A program made the translations under genes and the position numbers. A stretch of 64,000 nucleotides of DNA. Origin: Streptomyces sp. NBC_00569. GTDB lineage: Bacteria; Actinomycetota; Actinomycetes; Streptomycetales; Streptomycetaceae. Positions 53,171 to 62,892 of this stretch are shown here, in pieces. Under the pieces are notes generated by a model. It worked only from the letters and a program-made list of their open reading frames with translations, did not search any database and had not been told where the DNA came from. The stretch lies in the NCBI RefSeq assembly GCF_036345255.1, contig NZ_CP107783.1:3521501-3585500 (forward strand), given 5' to 3'. Numbering within the stretch: position 1 is the first letter of the stretch; every line of letters starts with the position of its first letter.

Positions 53171-53769
53171 GGTGCTTCCTCGCACGTGACGGTGCTCTTC
53201 AGGGCGGCGCGACCGTACCAAAACGTTCCCTCGCCGTAGCGACGGGACCTCAGTGCCTCAAATCCGTCCGGCCACGGGAAAACACCGCCCCTGGTGCTTC
53301 GCTCCACGGTGACGAGCGCTTCGTCCGCGAGCCAGCCCCCAGAGGCGAGTGTGAGCAGAATCTCCCGAAGATCGTCGTCCGGGACGACATACGGAGGGTC
53401 GAGAAAGACCAGGTCGTACGGGGTGGCAGGGGCCGGGCCCCGGACGATCTGTTCCGCTTTGCCCGCTCTGACCTCGGCGCCGGGGAGGCCGAGGGACTTC
53501 ACGTTCTCGCGGATGGTGCGGACCGCGCGGGCGTCGGCCTCCACCAGGAGCGCGTGCCCCGCGCCGCGTGACAGCGCCTCCAGGCCCACGGCGCCCGAGC
53601 CGCCGTACAGGTCGAGCACGCGCTCGCCGTCCAGCGGGCCGCCGCCCAGCAGTGACTGCCAGGTGGAGAAGAGGGCTTCGCGCGCCCGGTCGGACGTGGG
53701 GCGGGTGCCGTTGCCCGGCGGGACGGACAGGCGACGTCCGCCGGCCCGGCCGGCGATCACGCGGGTCAT
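53167..53769 (-). CDS. rsmD: 16S rRNA (guanine966-N2)-methyltransferase RsmD
   Basis: SAM-dependent rRNA methyltransferase of 200 residues acting on assembled 30S particles. Start [20 protein letters not shown] and [19 protein letters not shown] are family hallmarks; motif I is [20 protein letters not shown] and the catalytic motif IV is [16 protein letters not shown]. The stop overlaps the coaD start. It is 52 bp downstream of recG. Normal length. Confidence 0.95.
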   Translation of the reverse strand: MTRVIAGRAGGRRLSVPPGNGTRPTSDRAREALFSTWQSLLGGGPLDGERVLDLYGGSGAVGLEALSRGAGHALLVEADARAVRTIRENVKSLGLPGAEVRAGKAEQIVRGPAPATPYDLVFLDPPYVVPDDDLREILLTLASGGWLADEALVTVERSTRGGVFPWPDGFEALRSRRYGEGTFWYGRAALKSTVTCEEAP

Positions 53770-53821
53770 CTGAGTCCTAGTGGAGAAGGGGCTGAAGGGA
53801 CGTGCGGGGACCTCCAGTTTG

Positions 53822-56047
53822 TCAGCCCTTGTCGAGGTACTGCTCGCGCTCCTCGTCCAGGAGCGCGTCCAGGGCCGTGCGCAGGCCCGGCAGGTGCTCC
53901 AGGTCCGGGTCCGCGGCGACGACGGCCGTCGCCTCCTGGCGGGCCTCGGCGATGATCTGCTCGTCCTCGATGACGGCGAGCATGCGCAGGGACGAGCGCA
54001 CCCCGGACTGGGCCTGGCCGAGGACGTCGCCCTCGCGGCGCTGCTCCAGGTCGATACGGGAGAGCTCGAACCCGTCGAGCGTGGCGGCGACGGCGCCGAG
54101 CCGGGCGCGGGCGGGGCTGGCCTCCGGCATCTCGCTGACCAGGAGACACAGGCCCGCCGCCGAGCCACGGCCGACGCGGCCGCGCAGCTGATGGAGCTGG
54201 GAGACGCCGAAGCGGTCGGCGTCCATGATCACCATGGCTGTGGCGTTCGGCACGTTCACCCCGACCTCGATGACCGTGGTCGCGACCAGGACGTCCGTCT
54301 CGCCCGCGGCGAAGCGGCGCATCACGGCGTCCTTGTCGTCGGGCTGCATCCTGCCGTGCAGCACCTCCACCTTCAGCCCGCGCAGGGCGCCGTGGGCCAG
54401 CTCCTCGGCGACGTCCAGGACGGCGAGCGGAGGCCGCTTCTCGGCCGCGTCCTCGGCGGACTCCTTCTTGGCCCCCTTGCCGCCCTTGCCCTTCTTGCCC
54501 TGCTCCTCCTCGTCGCCGATGCGGGGGCAGACGACGTACGCCTGATGCCCGTTCTCCACTTCCTCGCGTACGCGCTCCCAGGCGCGCGCGAGGAAGTGCG
54601 GCTTGTCGGCGGCGGGCACGACATGGGTGGCGATCGGCGAGCGTCCGGCGGGCAGCTGATCGAGGACGGAGGTCTCCAGGTCACCGAAGACCGTCATCGC
54701 GACCGTACGGGGAATGGGGGTGGCCGTCATGACCAGCAGGTGCGGGGGCTGCTTGCCCTTGCCGCGCAGGGCGTCGCGCTGCTCGACACCGAAGCGGTGC
54801 TGCTCGTCGACGACGACCAGTCCCAGGTCGTGGAACTGGACCTTGTCCTCGATCAGGGCGTGCGTCCCGATGACGATGCCCGCGTCGCCCGTGACGAGGT
54901 CGAGAAGGGCCTGGCGGCGGGCCGCGACGCCCATGGAACCGGTGAGCAGAACGACCTTGGTGGAGTGCTCGGAGCCCCCGAGCATCCCGCCCTCGGCGAG
55001 CTCGCCCATCATCTCGGTGATGGAGCGGTGGTGCTGCTGGGCGAGGACCTCGGTCGGCGCGAGCATCGCGGCCTGTCCGCCCGCGTCGACCACGGCGAGC
55101 ATGGCGCGCAGGGCGACCATCGTCTTTCCGGAACCCACCTCTCCCTGGAGCAGGCGGTGCATCGGGTGCTCGGTGGCGAGGCCGTCGAAGATTTCCTTGG
55201 AGACCTTCTGCTGACCGTCGGTGAGGGTGAAGGGGAGCTTCGCGTCGAACGCCGTGAGCAGACCCTCGGGGCGGGGGACGCGGGCCACGGCGGGCAGCTG
55301 CGCGTCGGCGAACCTCCGCCTGGCCAGGGCGACTTGGAGGACGAACGCCTCGTCCCACTTGAGGCGGGCGCGGGCGTCGGCGATGTCCGCCTTGGTGTGG
55401 GGCCGGTGGACCTTCAGGAGTGCCTCGGGCAGCGGGACGAGGCCGCGGCCCTCACGCAGCGAGTCCGGCAGGGGCTCGAGGGCCTCCTGGGCGCTGGGCA
55501 GCACCATGTCGACGGCCTTCGCGATCTTCCACGACTCCAGCTTGGCGGTGGCCGGGTAGATCGGGAGGAGGGCGCCGGCCCAGGAGCCGATCGCCTCGTC
55601 GGCCTCGCCGGCGTCCAGGGCGTCGGCCCGCAGCAGCTCGTACGCCGGGTGCGCGAGCTGCATCTTGCGGTTGAAGACGGAGGCCTTGCCCGCGAACATC
55701 GCGCGCGTGCCGGGCAGGAGGTCCTTGTGCGGCTTGTGGATGCCCCGGCCGAAGAAGACCAGCTGGAGCTGGCCGCTGCCGTCCGTGATGGTCACTTCGA
55801 GGCGCTGGCCGGTGCCCCCGCTGAACTTCAGGATGCGGGCGCTCGCGACCTGGGCGACCACGGTGACGTGCTCGTCGAGGGGCAGGTCGGCCAGGCGGGT
55901 GAGCTCGCCGCGCTCCGCGTATCTGCGCGGATAGTGGTGGAGCAGGTCACCGACCGTGTGCAGGTCCAGGTGCTCGGCCATCACCTTCGCGGTGGCGGGT
56001 CCGAGCGCTTTCTTCAGCGGTTCTTCGAGCGCGGGCACGGAATTCAT
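53822..56047 (-). CDS. recG: ATP-dependent DNA helicase RecG
   Basis: Branch-migration helicase of about 741 residues that reverses stalled replication forks. The wedge (OB) domain has HVTVVAQVASARILKFSGGT; the helicase core has Walker A GEVGSGKTMVALRAML, Walker B VVDEQHRFGVEQRD, TATPIPRTVAMTVFGDLET and RGRVGRGSAAGLCLLV. A Lys/Glu-rich insert (EEQGKKGKGGKGAKKESAED) interrupts the C-terminal RecA domain, common in Streptomyces. The start at MNSVPALEEPLKKALG fits relatives; an ATG seven codons upstream is possible. Neither has a strong ribosome site. Confidence 0.95.
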   Translation of the reverse strand: MNSVPALEEPLKKALGPATAKVMAEHLDLHTVGDLLHHYPRRYAERGELTRLADLPLDEHVTVVAQVASARILKFSGGTGQRLEVTITDGSGQLQLVFFGRGIHKPHKDLLPGTRAMFAGKASVFNRKMQLAHPAYELLRADALDAGEADEAIGSWAGALLPIYPATAKLESWKIAKAVDMVLPSAQEALEPLPDSLREGRGLVPLPEALLKVHRPHTKADIADARARLKWDEAFVLQVALARRRFADAQLPAVARVPRPEGLLTAFDAKLPFTLTDGQQKVSKEIFDGLATEHPMHRLLQGEVGSGKTMVALRAMLAVVDAGGQAAMLAPTEVLAQQHHRSITEMMGELAEGGMLGGSEHSTKVVLLTGSMGVAARRQALLDLVTGDAGIVIGTHALIEDKVQFHDLGLVVVDEQHRFGVEQRDALRGKGKQPPHLLVMTATPIPRTVAMTVFGDLETSVLDQLPAGRSPIATHVVPAADKPHFLARAWERVREEVENGHQAYVVCPRIGDEEEQGKKGKGGKGAKKESAEDAAEKRPPLAVLDVAEELAHGALRGLKVEVLHGRMQPDDKDAVMRRFAAGETDVLVATTVIEVGVNVPNATAMVIMDADRFGVSQLHQLRGRVGRGSAAGLCLLVSEMPEASPARARLGAVAATLDGFELSRIDLEQRREGDVLGQAQSGVRSSLRMLAVIEDEQIIAEARQEATAVVAADPDLEHLPGLRTALDALLDEEREQYLDKG

Positions 56048-56268
56048 TTCACACCATGGCTCTGACATCGACGGCTCGCGATCCCGTGATCCTCGACTCC
56101 GAGCGTCGGCAGAGCTCTGGAGTCGCGGCGTGCCTTTCAGGCAACGGGCAGGGCTTGTCCGTCATGCATCCGCGTCAGCGGACGGGTGAGAAGCCATCGC
56201 GTCCACGCGACGGCGGAGTCACTGCACACCACGCCACTTATTCTCAGGCTCGTCGACAGGTCACGCTC

Positions 56269-57930
56269 TCACTCGACACCGATGAGCATCAGAGCGGAGT
56301 TCCGTCCGCCCCGGTACACCACGGTGTCGACGGCCAGGTACGTCTCGCGTACGTGCCGTTCGAGCCGGTCGGCGACCTCGTCGGGCACCTCGTCGCCGAG
56401 GACGAGGGTGACCATCTCGCCGCCCGCCGCCAGCATCCTGTCGAGGGTCGTACGGGCCGTCCGCGTCACCTCTTCGCCGATCACGGCGACGTCCCCGTCG
56501 ATGAGGCCGAGGAAGTCCCCGGCCTGGCAGATGCCGGCCATCGTCCACGACTGCCGCTCCGCGACGGCCAGTTCGGCGTAGCGGGTCGCGCCGGCCGCCG
56601 ACGTCATCGCGACGACGTCCTCGTCGAAGCGCCGCTCCTTCTCATGGACGGCGAGCGCGGCGATGCCCTGGATCGCGGACCGGGTGGGGATGAGGGCGAC
56701 CCGCACGCCTTCGGTGCGGGCCTGCTCGGCCGCTGCCGCGGCGGTGTGACGCAGCTCGGCGTCGTTCGGCAGGAGCACCACTTCACGCGCGTGCGCCCGG
56801 CGGATCGCCTCGACCAGTTCACCGCTGCCGGGCGCCTCGCCGGGCCGCTCGGGTACGACGGTGGCGCCCGCCTCGCTGTACAGACCGGCGAGCCCTTCTC
56901 CGGGGACCACGGCGACGATCGCGCGCTGGGCGCGTTCCCCGGTCGGCGCGGAGCCGGACGTGGGGTGCGTCGTATGGGCGTCGCCGACGGCGAAGTGCGT
57001 GATGCGGATGCGGTACGGGCGGCCGGCCTCGACGCCCGCCTCGACGGCGGCGCCCGCGTCGTCCACGTGCACATGGACGTTCCACAGTCCGTCGCCGCCG
57101 ACGACCACGAGGGAGTCGCCGAGGCCGTCGAGCCGGGTCCGCAGCCGCGCCACGGCCCGGTCGTCGGCCTCCAGGAGGTAGATGACCTCGAAGGCGGGCC
57201 CTTCGCCGTCCGCGCAGTCCAGCGACTGGTCGGCGGTCACGCGCGCGTGGTGCACGCCCCGGCCGGCCGGAGGTGCCACCGGGTCGCCCGAGAGCGCCTC
57301 GGTCAGCGCGCCGAGTACGGCCACGAGCCCGCGCCCGCCCGCGTCCACGACGCCCGCGCGCCCCAGGACCGCGAGCTGTCCCGGAGTCGCGTCGAGCGCG
57401 GCACGGGCACCGTCGTACGCGGCGCGGGCCACGTCACCGCAGTCTCCGGAGTGAGCGTCGGCGGCGTCGGCAGCGGCGGCGGCCACCGTCAGGACCGTGC
57501 CCTCCACGGGGTGCGCGACCGCCTCCCGGGCGGACTCGGCGGCTCGGCGCAGTGCGTGCCGCAGGCTGTCACCGTCGGCATTCTCGCTGTGATCCGCCTC
57601 ACCTCCGGCGTCGGCCGCGAGGACCTGGGCCATGCCGCGAAGGAGCTGCGCGAGGATTGTTCCGGAGTTTCCGCGGGCCCCTATCAAGGCTCCGTGAGCC
57701 ATCGCGTGGACGACGTCGGGCAGCGCGGGCGGTGCGGGTTCGAGGCCCGTGAAGACCGCTTCCACAGCTTGTACCGCGGACTCGACGGTCAGGTACAGGT
57801 TGGTGCCTGTGTCTCCGTCCGCCACGGGATAGACGTTGATCGCGTCGATCTCCTCGCGGTCCCGCCCGAGCGCCTCCAGGGCCAGTGCGCACCAGGCGCG
57901 CACCGCGTGGACGTCGAGCACCTGCGGCAC
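56269..57930 (-). CDS. DAK2-domain (FakA-like) kinase homologue
   Basis: Protein of 553 residues with the layout of fatty-acid kinase FakA: N-terminal DAK2 domain, with nucleotide/Mg motif INVYPVADGDTGTNLYLTVE and GALIGARGNSGTILAQLLRG, and AHPVEGTVLTVAAAAADAAD; then GRAGVVDAGGRGLVAVLG; and a C-terminal DUF1949/degV-like part (NVHVHVDDAGAAVEAGVEAG, GEEVTRTARTTLDRMLAAGG). GGAGGCGCAG precedes the GTG start. Located between recG and divergent rpmB as in other actinobacteria. A FakB partner is not in the window, so substrate is inferred. Confidence 0.87.
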   Translation of the reverse strand: MPQVLDVHAVRAWCALALEALGRDREEIDAINVYPVADGDTGTNLYLTVESAVQAVEAVFTGLEPAPPALPDVVHAMAHGALIGARGNSGTILAQLLRGMAQVLAADAGGEADHSENADGDSLRHALRRAAESAREAVAHPVEGTVLTVAAAAADAADAHSGDCGDVARAAYDGARAALDATPGQLAVLGRAGVVDAGGRGLVAVLGALTEALSGDPVAPPAGRGVHHARVTADQSLDCADGEGPAFEVIYLLEADDRAVARLRTRLDGLGDSLVVVGGDGLWNVHVHVDDAGAAVEAGVEAGRPYRIRITHFAVGDAHTTHPTSGSAPTGERAQRAIVAVVPGEGLAGLYSEAGATVVPERPGEAPGSGELVEAIRRAHAREVVLLPNDAELRHTAAAAAEQARTEGVRVALIPTRSAIQGIAALAVHEKERRFDEDVVAMTSAAGATRYAELAVAERQSWTMAGICQAGDFLGLIDGDVAVIGEEVTRTARTTLDRMLAAGGEMVTLVLGDEVPDEVADRLERHVRETYLAVDTVVYRGGRNSALMLIGVE

Positions 57931-58177
57931 CTGCGCCTCCTAGAGCAGCCGAACTGGCATCGCAGCGTAGACCCCGGAGGGGGTCCCTCCGGAAGAGGGC
58001 CCGGGACGGCAACCGGGGCAACCATGGTAGTTTCGTTCTACCGAAGCAGCCGTTGTATGCTGCTCCGGTTGCCCGATATCCATCGGGCCTTCCCCTGGCA
58101 CCGCCACTCAGATCCTCCGATCCGATCCCGGCATGCCGGGATCAACCGTAAGTGCATCTGAAGTCTTGGAGTGACCC

Positions 58178-58363
58178 GTGGCTGCCAACTGCGACGTCTG
58201 CGGCAAGGGGCCGAGCTTCGGCAACAACATTTCGCACTCGCACCGCCGTACGTCCCGTCGCTGGAACCCGAACATCCAGCGTGTACGTGCAGTGGTCGGG
58301 CGGACGCCGAAGCGGCTCAACGTCTGCACCTCGTGCATCAAGGCCGGCAAGGTCTCGCGCTGA
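58178..58363 (+). CDS. rpmB: 50S ribosomal protein L28
   Basis: 61-residue L28: [40 protein letters not shown] and [14 protein letters not shown]. The CxxC pairs mark the zinc-binding form. GTG start with GGAGTGACCC just before. Divergent from the DAK gene and followed by a textbook terminator. Confidence 0.96.
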   Translation: MAANCDVCGKGPSFGNNISHSHRRTSRRWNPNIQRVRAVVGRTPKRLNVCTSCIKAGKVSR

Positions 58364-58399
58364 CGTAACGCGTAGCGCGGCCACCTAGCTGGTTGCTTG

Positions 58400-58433
58400 A
58401 AGGACCGGTCCCCTCGGGGACCGGTCCTTTTTT
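58400..58433 (+). terminator. Rho-independent terminator of rpmB
   Basis: AAGGACCGGTCCCC (58400-58413) and GGGGACCGGTCCTT (58416-58429) form a perfect 14-bp stem on a tight TC loop, followed by TTTT. This is the only classic stem-plus-T-tract terminator seen on the plus strand. Confidence 0.9.
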
Positions 58434-58574
58434 ATGCCGTCTCATGCCGTCGCCATGCCTTCTGCCTTCTCCATGCCGTCCTCATGCCAGGAGGAGTCCC
58501 GAGGGCTCTCGTGCCGGCAAGTGCCAAGGCACAGACCCGGGATGCTCCCCGTAACCCCTGCCACAATCTGACCA

Positions 58575-61500
58575 ATGCGCTTCGGCATCCTCGGCCCCCT
58601 CGACGTACGCGCCCCCGACGGCACCCCGTTGGACCCCGGCGGTCCGCGTCCGCGGGCGTTGCTGACGCTGCTGCTCCTGGAGGCGGGCCGGACCGTCACG
58701 GCGGAGCGCCTGATCGACGGCCTGTACGGGGACGAGCCGCCGGCCGGCGCCGCGAACGCGCTGCAGTCGCAGGTCTCACGGCTGCGCAAGCGGCTCTCCC
58801 TCGACATCGAGGCCACTCCGGCGGGCTACCGGCTGGCCGTCGGCCCGGACGACGTGGACGTGCACCGCTTCGAGCGGCTGGCCGCCGAGGGCGAGCGTGC
58901 CCTCACGGCCGGGGATCCTTCCCAGGCAGCCGCCCTCCTCGGGGAGGCGCTCGGTCTCTGGCGCGGTCCCGCCCTCGCCGACCTGCCTGCCGCCTTCGGC
59001 GGCCGTCTCGACGAGATCAGGCTCACCGCCGCGCAGACCCGTATCGAGGCGGAACTCGCGCTCGGCTCGGGTGGCGGCCTCGTCCCCGAGCTGCGGGAGC
59101 TGATCGCCGCCCATCCTCTGAGCGAACGCCTCTACGGTCAGCTGATGCGCGCCCTCCACGCGGACGGGCGGCCCGCGGAGGCGCTCGCCGTGTACGAGGA
59201 GGTGCGGCGCGTCCTCGCCGACGAGCTGGGGGCCGATCCGTCGGCGGAACTCTCGGGGCTGCACGTGGAACTCCTTCGGGGGCGGGAGCCCGCGCGCGGG
59301 CGGGGCGTTCCCGCGCAGCTGACCCGGTTCGTCGGGCGGACCGACGAGCTCGCGCGGATCGACACCTTGCTCGCCCGGGCGCGGCTCGTGACGCTGACGG
59401 GGCCGGGCGGGGCGGGCAAGACCCGGCTCGCGGCCGAGGCCGCGCGGGACAGGGCCGACGTGTGCTGGGCGGAGCTGGCACCTCTCGCCGGCGGGGAGCA
59501 GGTGCCGTACGCGCTGCTCGCGGCGCTCGGGGTGCGTGAGGGGTTCCGGGGGCCTCAGGGGGATCCGGTCGAGCGGCTGATCGACGCGCTGGAGGGGCGC
59601 GAGGTGCTGCTCGTGCTCGACAACTGCGAGCATCTCGTCGACGAAGCGGCCCGCACCGCGGGCGTGCTGCTCGGCGCGTGTCCCGGGCTGCGCGTCCTCG
59701 CCACGAGCCGGGAGGCGCTCGGTATCACCGGTGAGGCGCTGTGCCCGGTGCCGCCACTCGCGGCCGGACCCGCGGCGCGTCTGTTCATGGACCGGGCGGC
59801 CGCCGTACGGCCCGATGCCGATCTCCACGCGCGCGTGGAGGCCGTTCACGGGATCTGCGAGGCCCTCGACGGGCTGCCGCTGGCGATCGAACTCGCCGCG
59901 GCCAGGCTGCGCACGCTCACCGTGGACGAGCTCGCCGACCGCCTGGGCGACCGCTTCCGGCTGCTGTCGCGCGGCGACCGCACCAAGGCGCCCCGGCACC
60001 GCACGCTGCGCGCGGTCGTCGAGTGGAGCTGGGAGCTGCTCGACGAGGAGGAGCGGGATCTCGCGCGGCGGATGGCCGTGTTCGCCGGAGGGTCGTCCGG
60101 GGGTGCGACGCTCGCCGCGGTCGAGGCCGTGTGCGGGGTGCCGTATCCGGAGGACCTGCTGGCCTCGCTCACGGAGAAGTCCTTCCTGGAAGCGGCCGGT
60201 GGGCGCTACCGGATGCTTCAGACGATCCGCGCGTTCTGCGCCGAGCACCTGGCCGACGAGGGCGAGCTGACGCGGCTGCGGGACGCGCACGCCGCGTACT
60301 TCCGGGGGGTGGCGGCGCGGGCCGAGCCGTATCTGCGCGGCGGCGGGCAGTTGCCGCGGCTGGCCGCGCTCGGGGCCGAGCGGGACAACCTGTCGGCGGC
60401 CCTGCGCCACCTCGTGCGCGCGGACCCGCGCGCGGCGCTGCGGCTGATGGCGGACCTGTCCTGGTTCTGGCGGCTGCGCGGGCTGCACGGCGCGCATGTG
60501 CCGCTGGCCCGCGAACTGCTCGCCGCGCTCGGGGACGAGCCGCCGGAGGACCTTGCCGAGGAGTACGTCCTGTGCGTGATCAACACGGTCTCGGGCGACG
60601 GGAACGACCCGCGCGAACCGGAGCGCCTGGCCCGCGCGGAGGCCGTGCTCGCGTCCCGGGACCACGCGCTGCGGCGGCCGTTCGTGGTGGTCCTGTGGTC
60701 GGTGGCGTACGGGCCGCAGTACGCCGTGCAGGAGCGAGTGCGCCGGCAGGTCGGAGAAGCGCCCTGGGGACTCGCGTTGCTCGACGTCGGGCTGGGCTTC
60801 CAGGAGTGGTTCACGGGGCGCCCCGACACGTCGGAGCAGCATTTCGAGCGGGCGCTCGCCGGATTCCGGGCGACCGGGGACCGGTGGGGCATGGCCAACT
60901 GCCTTGATCCGCTCGGCATGTTCGCGGACTGGCGCGGCGATCGGGAGCGGGCCCTGACGCTGCTCGACGAGGGTCTCGCGCACGTGGCCGCGCTCGAAGC
61001 CCCGGAGGAGACCGCCGATCTGCTGCACCGGCGCGCGTACGTACTGCTTCACCAGGGCCAACTCCGGGACGCCGCGGACCACTTCACTCGGTCGGCCGCG
61101 ATGGCCCGCACGGCGGCCGTCCCCGACAAGGTGGCGAGCGCGCGGCGCGGACTGGGCGATGTGGCACGGATCGGCGGGGACACGGAGCACGCGCGCGTGC
61201 ACTACGAAGCGGCTCTCGAACTGTGCGCGGCGAACTGGTTCAGCGTCGGCGAGACCGTGCGGACCCTCATCGGCCTGGGCCGCATCGCGCTCGCCGCGTC
61301 ACGGCCCGACGAGGCGCGCGACTGGTTCGAGCAGGGCGTCGCGCTCTGCGACGGGCCCACGCGCGCCCTCGAACTCGCCGATGCGGCCGAGGCGTTGGCG
61401 TGCGTGACACAGGATCCGCGCGAAGCCGCGGTGCTGCTCGGGGCCGGTACGGGCCTGCGCGGGCTCGCGCTCGTGGGAGACCCGGACGTCGCCCCCGTGG

Positions 61501-61595
61501 AGGCGCGGGTCCGTGCGGCGCTCACTCCGGAGACGTACGAGAAGGCGTTCGAGGAGGGCCGGGCGATGCGGTCAGCGGCGGTCAGCCGACGGTAA
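58575..61595 (+). CDS. AfsR/SARP-type regulator with NB-ARC and TPR domains
   Basis: Large pathway-type activator of 1006 residues. Residues 1-95 form an OmpR-like DNA-binding domain (RFGILGPLDVRAPDGTPLDP, ALQSQVSRLRKRLS, GYRLAVGPDDVDVHRFERLA); 95-245 the BTAD helical domain (RIEAELALGSGGGLVPELRE, ALHADGRPAEALAVYEEVRR). An NB-ARC ATPase follows with Walker A LTGPGGAGKTRLA (about 275) and Walker B LLVLDNCEHLV (about 345). The C-terminal 400 residues are TPR-like. The ATG lacks a ribosome site. Next to an FAD monooxygenase gene 35 bp downstream, which may be its target. Confidence 0.9.
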   Translation: MRFGILGPLDVRAPDGTPLDPGGPRPRALLTLLLLEAGRTVTAERLIDGLYGDEPPAGAANALQSQVSRLRKRLSLDIEATPAGYRLAVGPDDVDVHRFERLAAEGERALTAGDPSQAAALLGEALGLWRGPALADLPAAFGGRLDEIRLTAAQTRIEAELALGSGGGLVPELRELIAAHPLSERLYGQLMRALHADGRPAEALAVYEEVRRVLADELGADPSAELSGLHVELLRGREPARGRGVPAQLTRFVGRTDELARIDTLLARARLVTLTGPGGAGKTRLAAEAARDRADVCWAELAPLAGGEQVPYALLAALGVREGFRGPQGDPVERLIDALEGREVLLVLDNCEHLVDEAARTAGVLLGACPGLRVLATSREALGITGEALCPVPPLAAGPAARLFMDRAAAVRPDADLHARVEAVHGICEALDGLPLAIELAAARLRTLTVDELADRLGDRFRLLSRGDRTKAPRHRTLRAVVEWSWELLDEEERDLARRMAVFAGGSSGGATLAAVEAVCGVPYPEDLLASLTEKSFLEAAGGRYRMLQTIRAFCAEHLADEGELTRLRDAHAAYFRGVAARAEPYLRGGGQLPRLAALGAERDNLSAALRHLVRADPRAALRLMADLSWFWRLRGLHGAHVPLARELLAALGDEPPEDLAEEYVLCVINTVSGDGNDPREPERLARAEAVLASRDHALRRPFVVVLWSVAYGPQYAVQERVRRQVGEAPWGLALLDVGLGFQEWFTGRPDTSEQHFERALAGFRATGDRWGMANCLDPLGMFADWRGDRERALTLLDEGLAHVAALEAPEETADLLHRRAYVLLHQGQLRDAADHFTRSAAMARTAAVPDKVASARRGLGDVARIGGDTEHARVHYEAALELCAANWFSVGETVRTLIGLGRIALAASRPDEARDWFEQGVALCDGPTRALELADAAEALACVTQDPREAAVLLGAGTGLRGLALVGDPDVAPVEARVRAALTPETYEKAFEEGRAMRSAAVSRR

Positions 61596-61630
61596 GCGGG
61601 TGGTCAGGGGCGCCCGCGAGGCTCGGGGAC

Positions 61631-62887
61631 ATGAAGAACACACACACCCCGTACGCGTCGACCCGGCTGTCCCACCTCGACGTCCTGGTCTCCGGCGCCA
61701 GCGTCGCCGGTCCCGCCGTCGCCCTCGCCCTGTCCCTCCACGGAGCCCGCGTCACCGTAGTCGAGAAGGCCCCCGCCCTGCGCGAGGGTGGATTCGCGGT
61801 CGACTTCCGCGGCTGGGTGCACCGCACGGTCCTGACCGCCCTCGGCATCCACGACGACATCCACGCGCGCCAGACCCGCATGGGCCGCCAGACGGTCGTC
61901 GACGCCGACGGCACCCCGCGCGTCGATCTGCCGGCGGAGCTGATGAGCGGCGACGTGGAGATCTTCCGCGGCGACCTCGCCCACATCCTGTACGAACACA
62001 GCAAGGACGCGGTGAAGTACGTCTTCGGTGACTCGATCGCCACCCTGACCGAGGACGACCGCGGGGTCGACGTCACGTTCGAGCACGCGGCACCCCGCCG
62101 CTTCGACCTCGTCGTGGCGGCCGACGGGCTGCACTCCCCCACCCGCCGCCTCGTGTTCGGCGACGAGTCCCGCTACCTGCGGTTCCTCGACCACTACGTG
62201 GCCGGCTTCGGCATCCCCAACCACCTGGGCCTCGACCGCACCGGCCGGCTGTACAGCGACCCGGGCCGGGCGGTCTCCGTCAGCAACTACGACGGTGACC
62301 CGGACCGCGCGGGCGCGCTCCTGGTGTTCCGCTCCGAACCCCTCGACCACGACCGCAGGGACGTGGACCAGCAGAAGCGGATCCTCGCGGAGCGGTTCGC
62401 GGGGATGGGCTGGGAGGCGCCACGGGTCCTGGAGGCGCTGGAGGACGCGGACGACCTGTACTTCGACGCCATCGCGCAGATCCACGTCGAGCGGCTCACC
62501 AAGGGCCGCGTGGTCCTGCTCGGCGACGCCGGGTACGGCGCCACGATGGGCGGCATGGGCACCGGCGTCGCGATCGTCGGCGCGTACGTCCTGGCGGGTG
62601 AACTGGCCCTGGCCGGCGGCGATCACCGCACCGCGTTCGCCGCCTACGAGGCGCAGATCGGGGACTTCGCGAAGGGCTGCCAGAAGATCTCGGGCAACGC
62701 GGGCCCCTTCTTCGCCCCGCCCACCGAGCGGAGGATCCGCAGCCGCGACCGGATGTACCGGCTGCTCAGCTCCCGCCTGATGGCCGGGTTCTTCAAGCGC
62801 CTGACGGAGAAGGCCGCGACCGCGATCGACCTGAAGGACTACCCGGCCCTGCTGGGCGCACCGGCCGCGGCGGTACGCGGCCGGTGA
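61631..62887 (+). CDS. FAD-dependent monooxygenase (PHBH/UbiH family)
   Basis: Flavoprotein aromatic hydroxylase-like protein of 418 residues. The FAD-binding GxSxxG motif is DVLVSGASVAGPAVALALSL (residues 17-36) and VTVVEKAPALREGGFAVDFR follows. The DG motif is DLVVAADGLHSPTRRLVFGD, and the GD motif is VVLLGDAGYGATMGGMGTGV with AIVGAYVLAGELAL. Similar to tetracycline-modifying and anthraquinone monooxygenases. It follows the SARP gene by 35 bp in the same direction. Substrate unknown. Confidence 0.88.
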   Translation: MKNTHTPYASTRLSHLDVLVSGASVAGPAVALALSLHGARVTVVEKAPALREGGFAVDFRGWVHRTVLTALGIHDDIHARQTRMGRQTVVDADGTPRVDLPAELMSGDVEIFRGDLAHILYEHSKDAVKYVFGDSIATLTEDDRGVDVTFEHAAPRRFDLVVAADGLHSPTRRLVFGDESRYLRFLDHYVAGFGIPNHLGLDRTGRLYSDPGRAVSVSNYDGDPDRAGALLVFRSEPLDHDRRDVDQQKRILAERFAGMGWEAPRVLEALEDADDLYFDAIAQIHVERLTKGRVVLLGDAGYGATMGGMGTGVAIVGAYVLAGELALAGGDHRTAFAAYEAQIGDFAKGCQKISGNAGPFFAPPTERRIRSRDRMYRLLSSRLMAGFFKRLTEKAATAIDLKDYPALLGAPAAAVRGR

Positions 62888-62892
62888 GCCCG

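Noticed and set aside
58776..61202. 808-residue minus-strand frame opposite the SARP gene
   Set aside because: Composition is Arg/Pro-rich with no domain; the plus strand encodes ordered DNA-binding, BTAD, NB-ARC and TPR regions.
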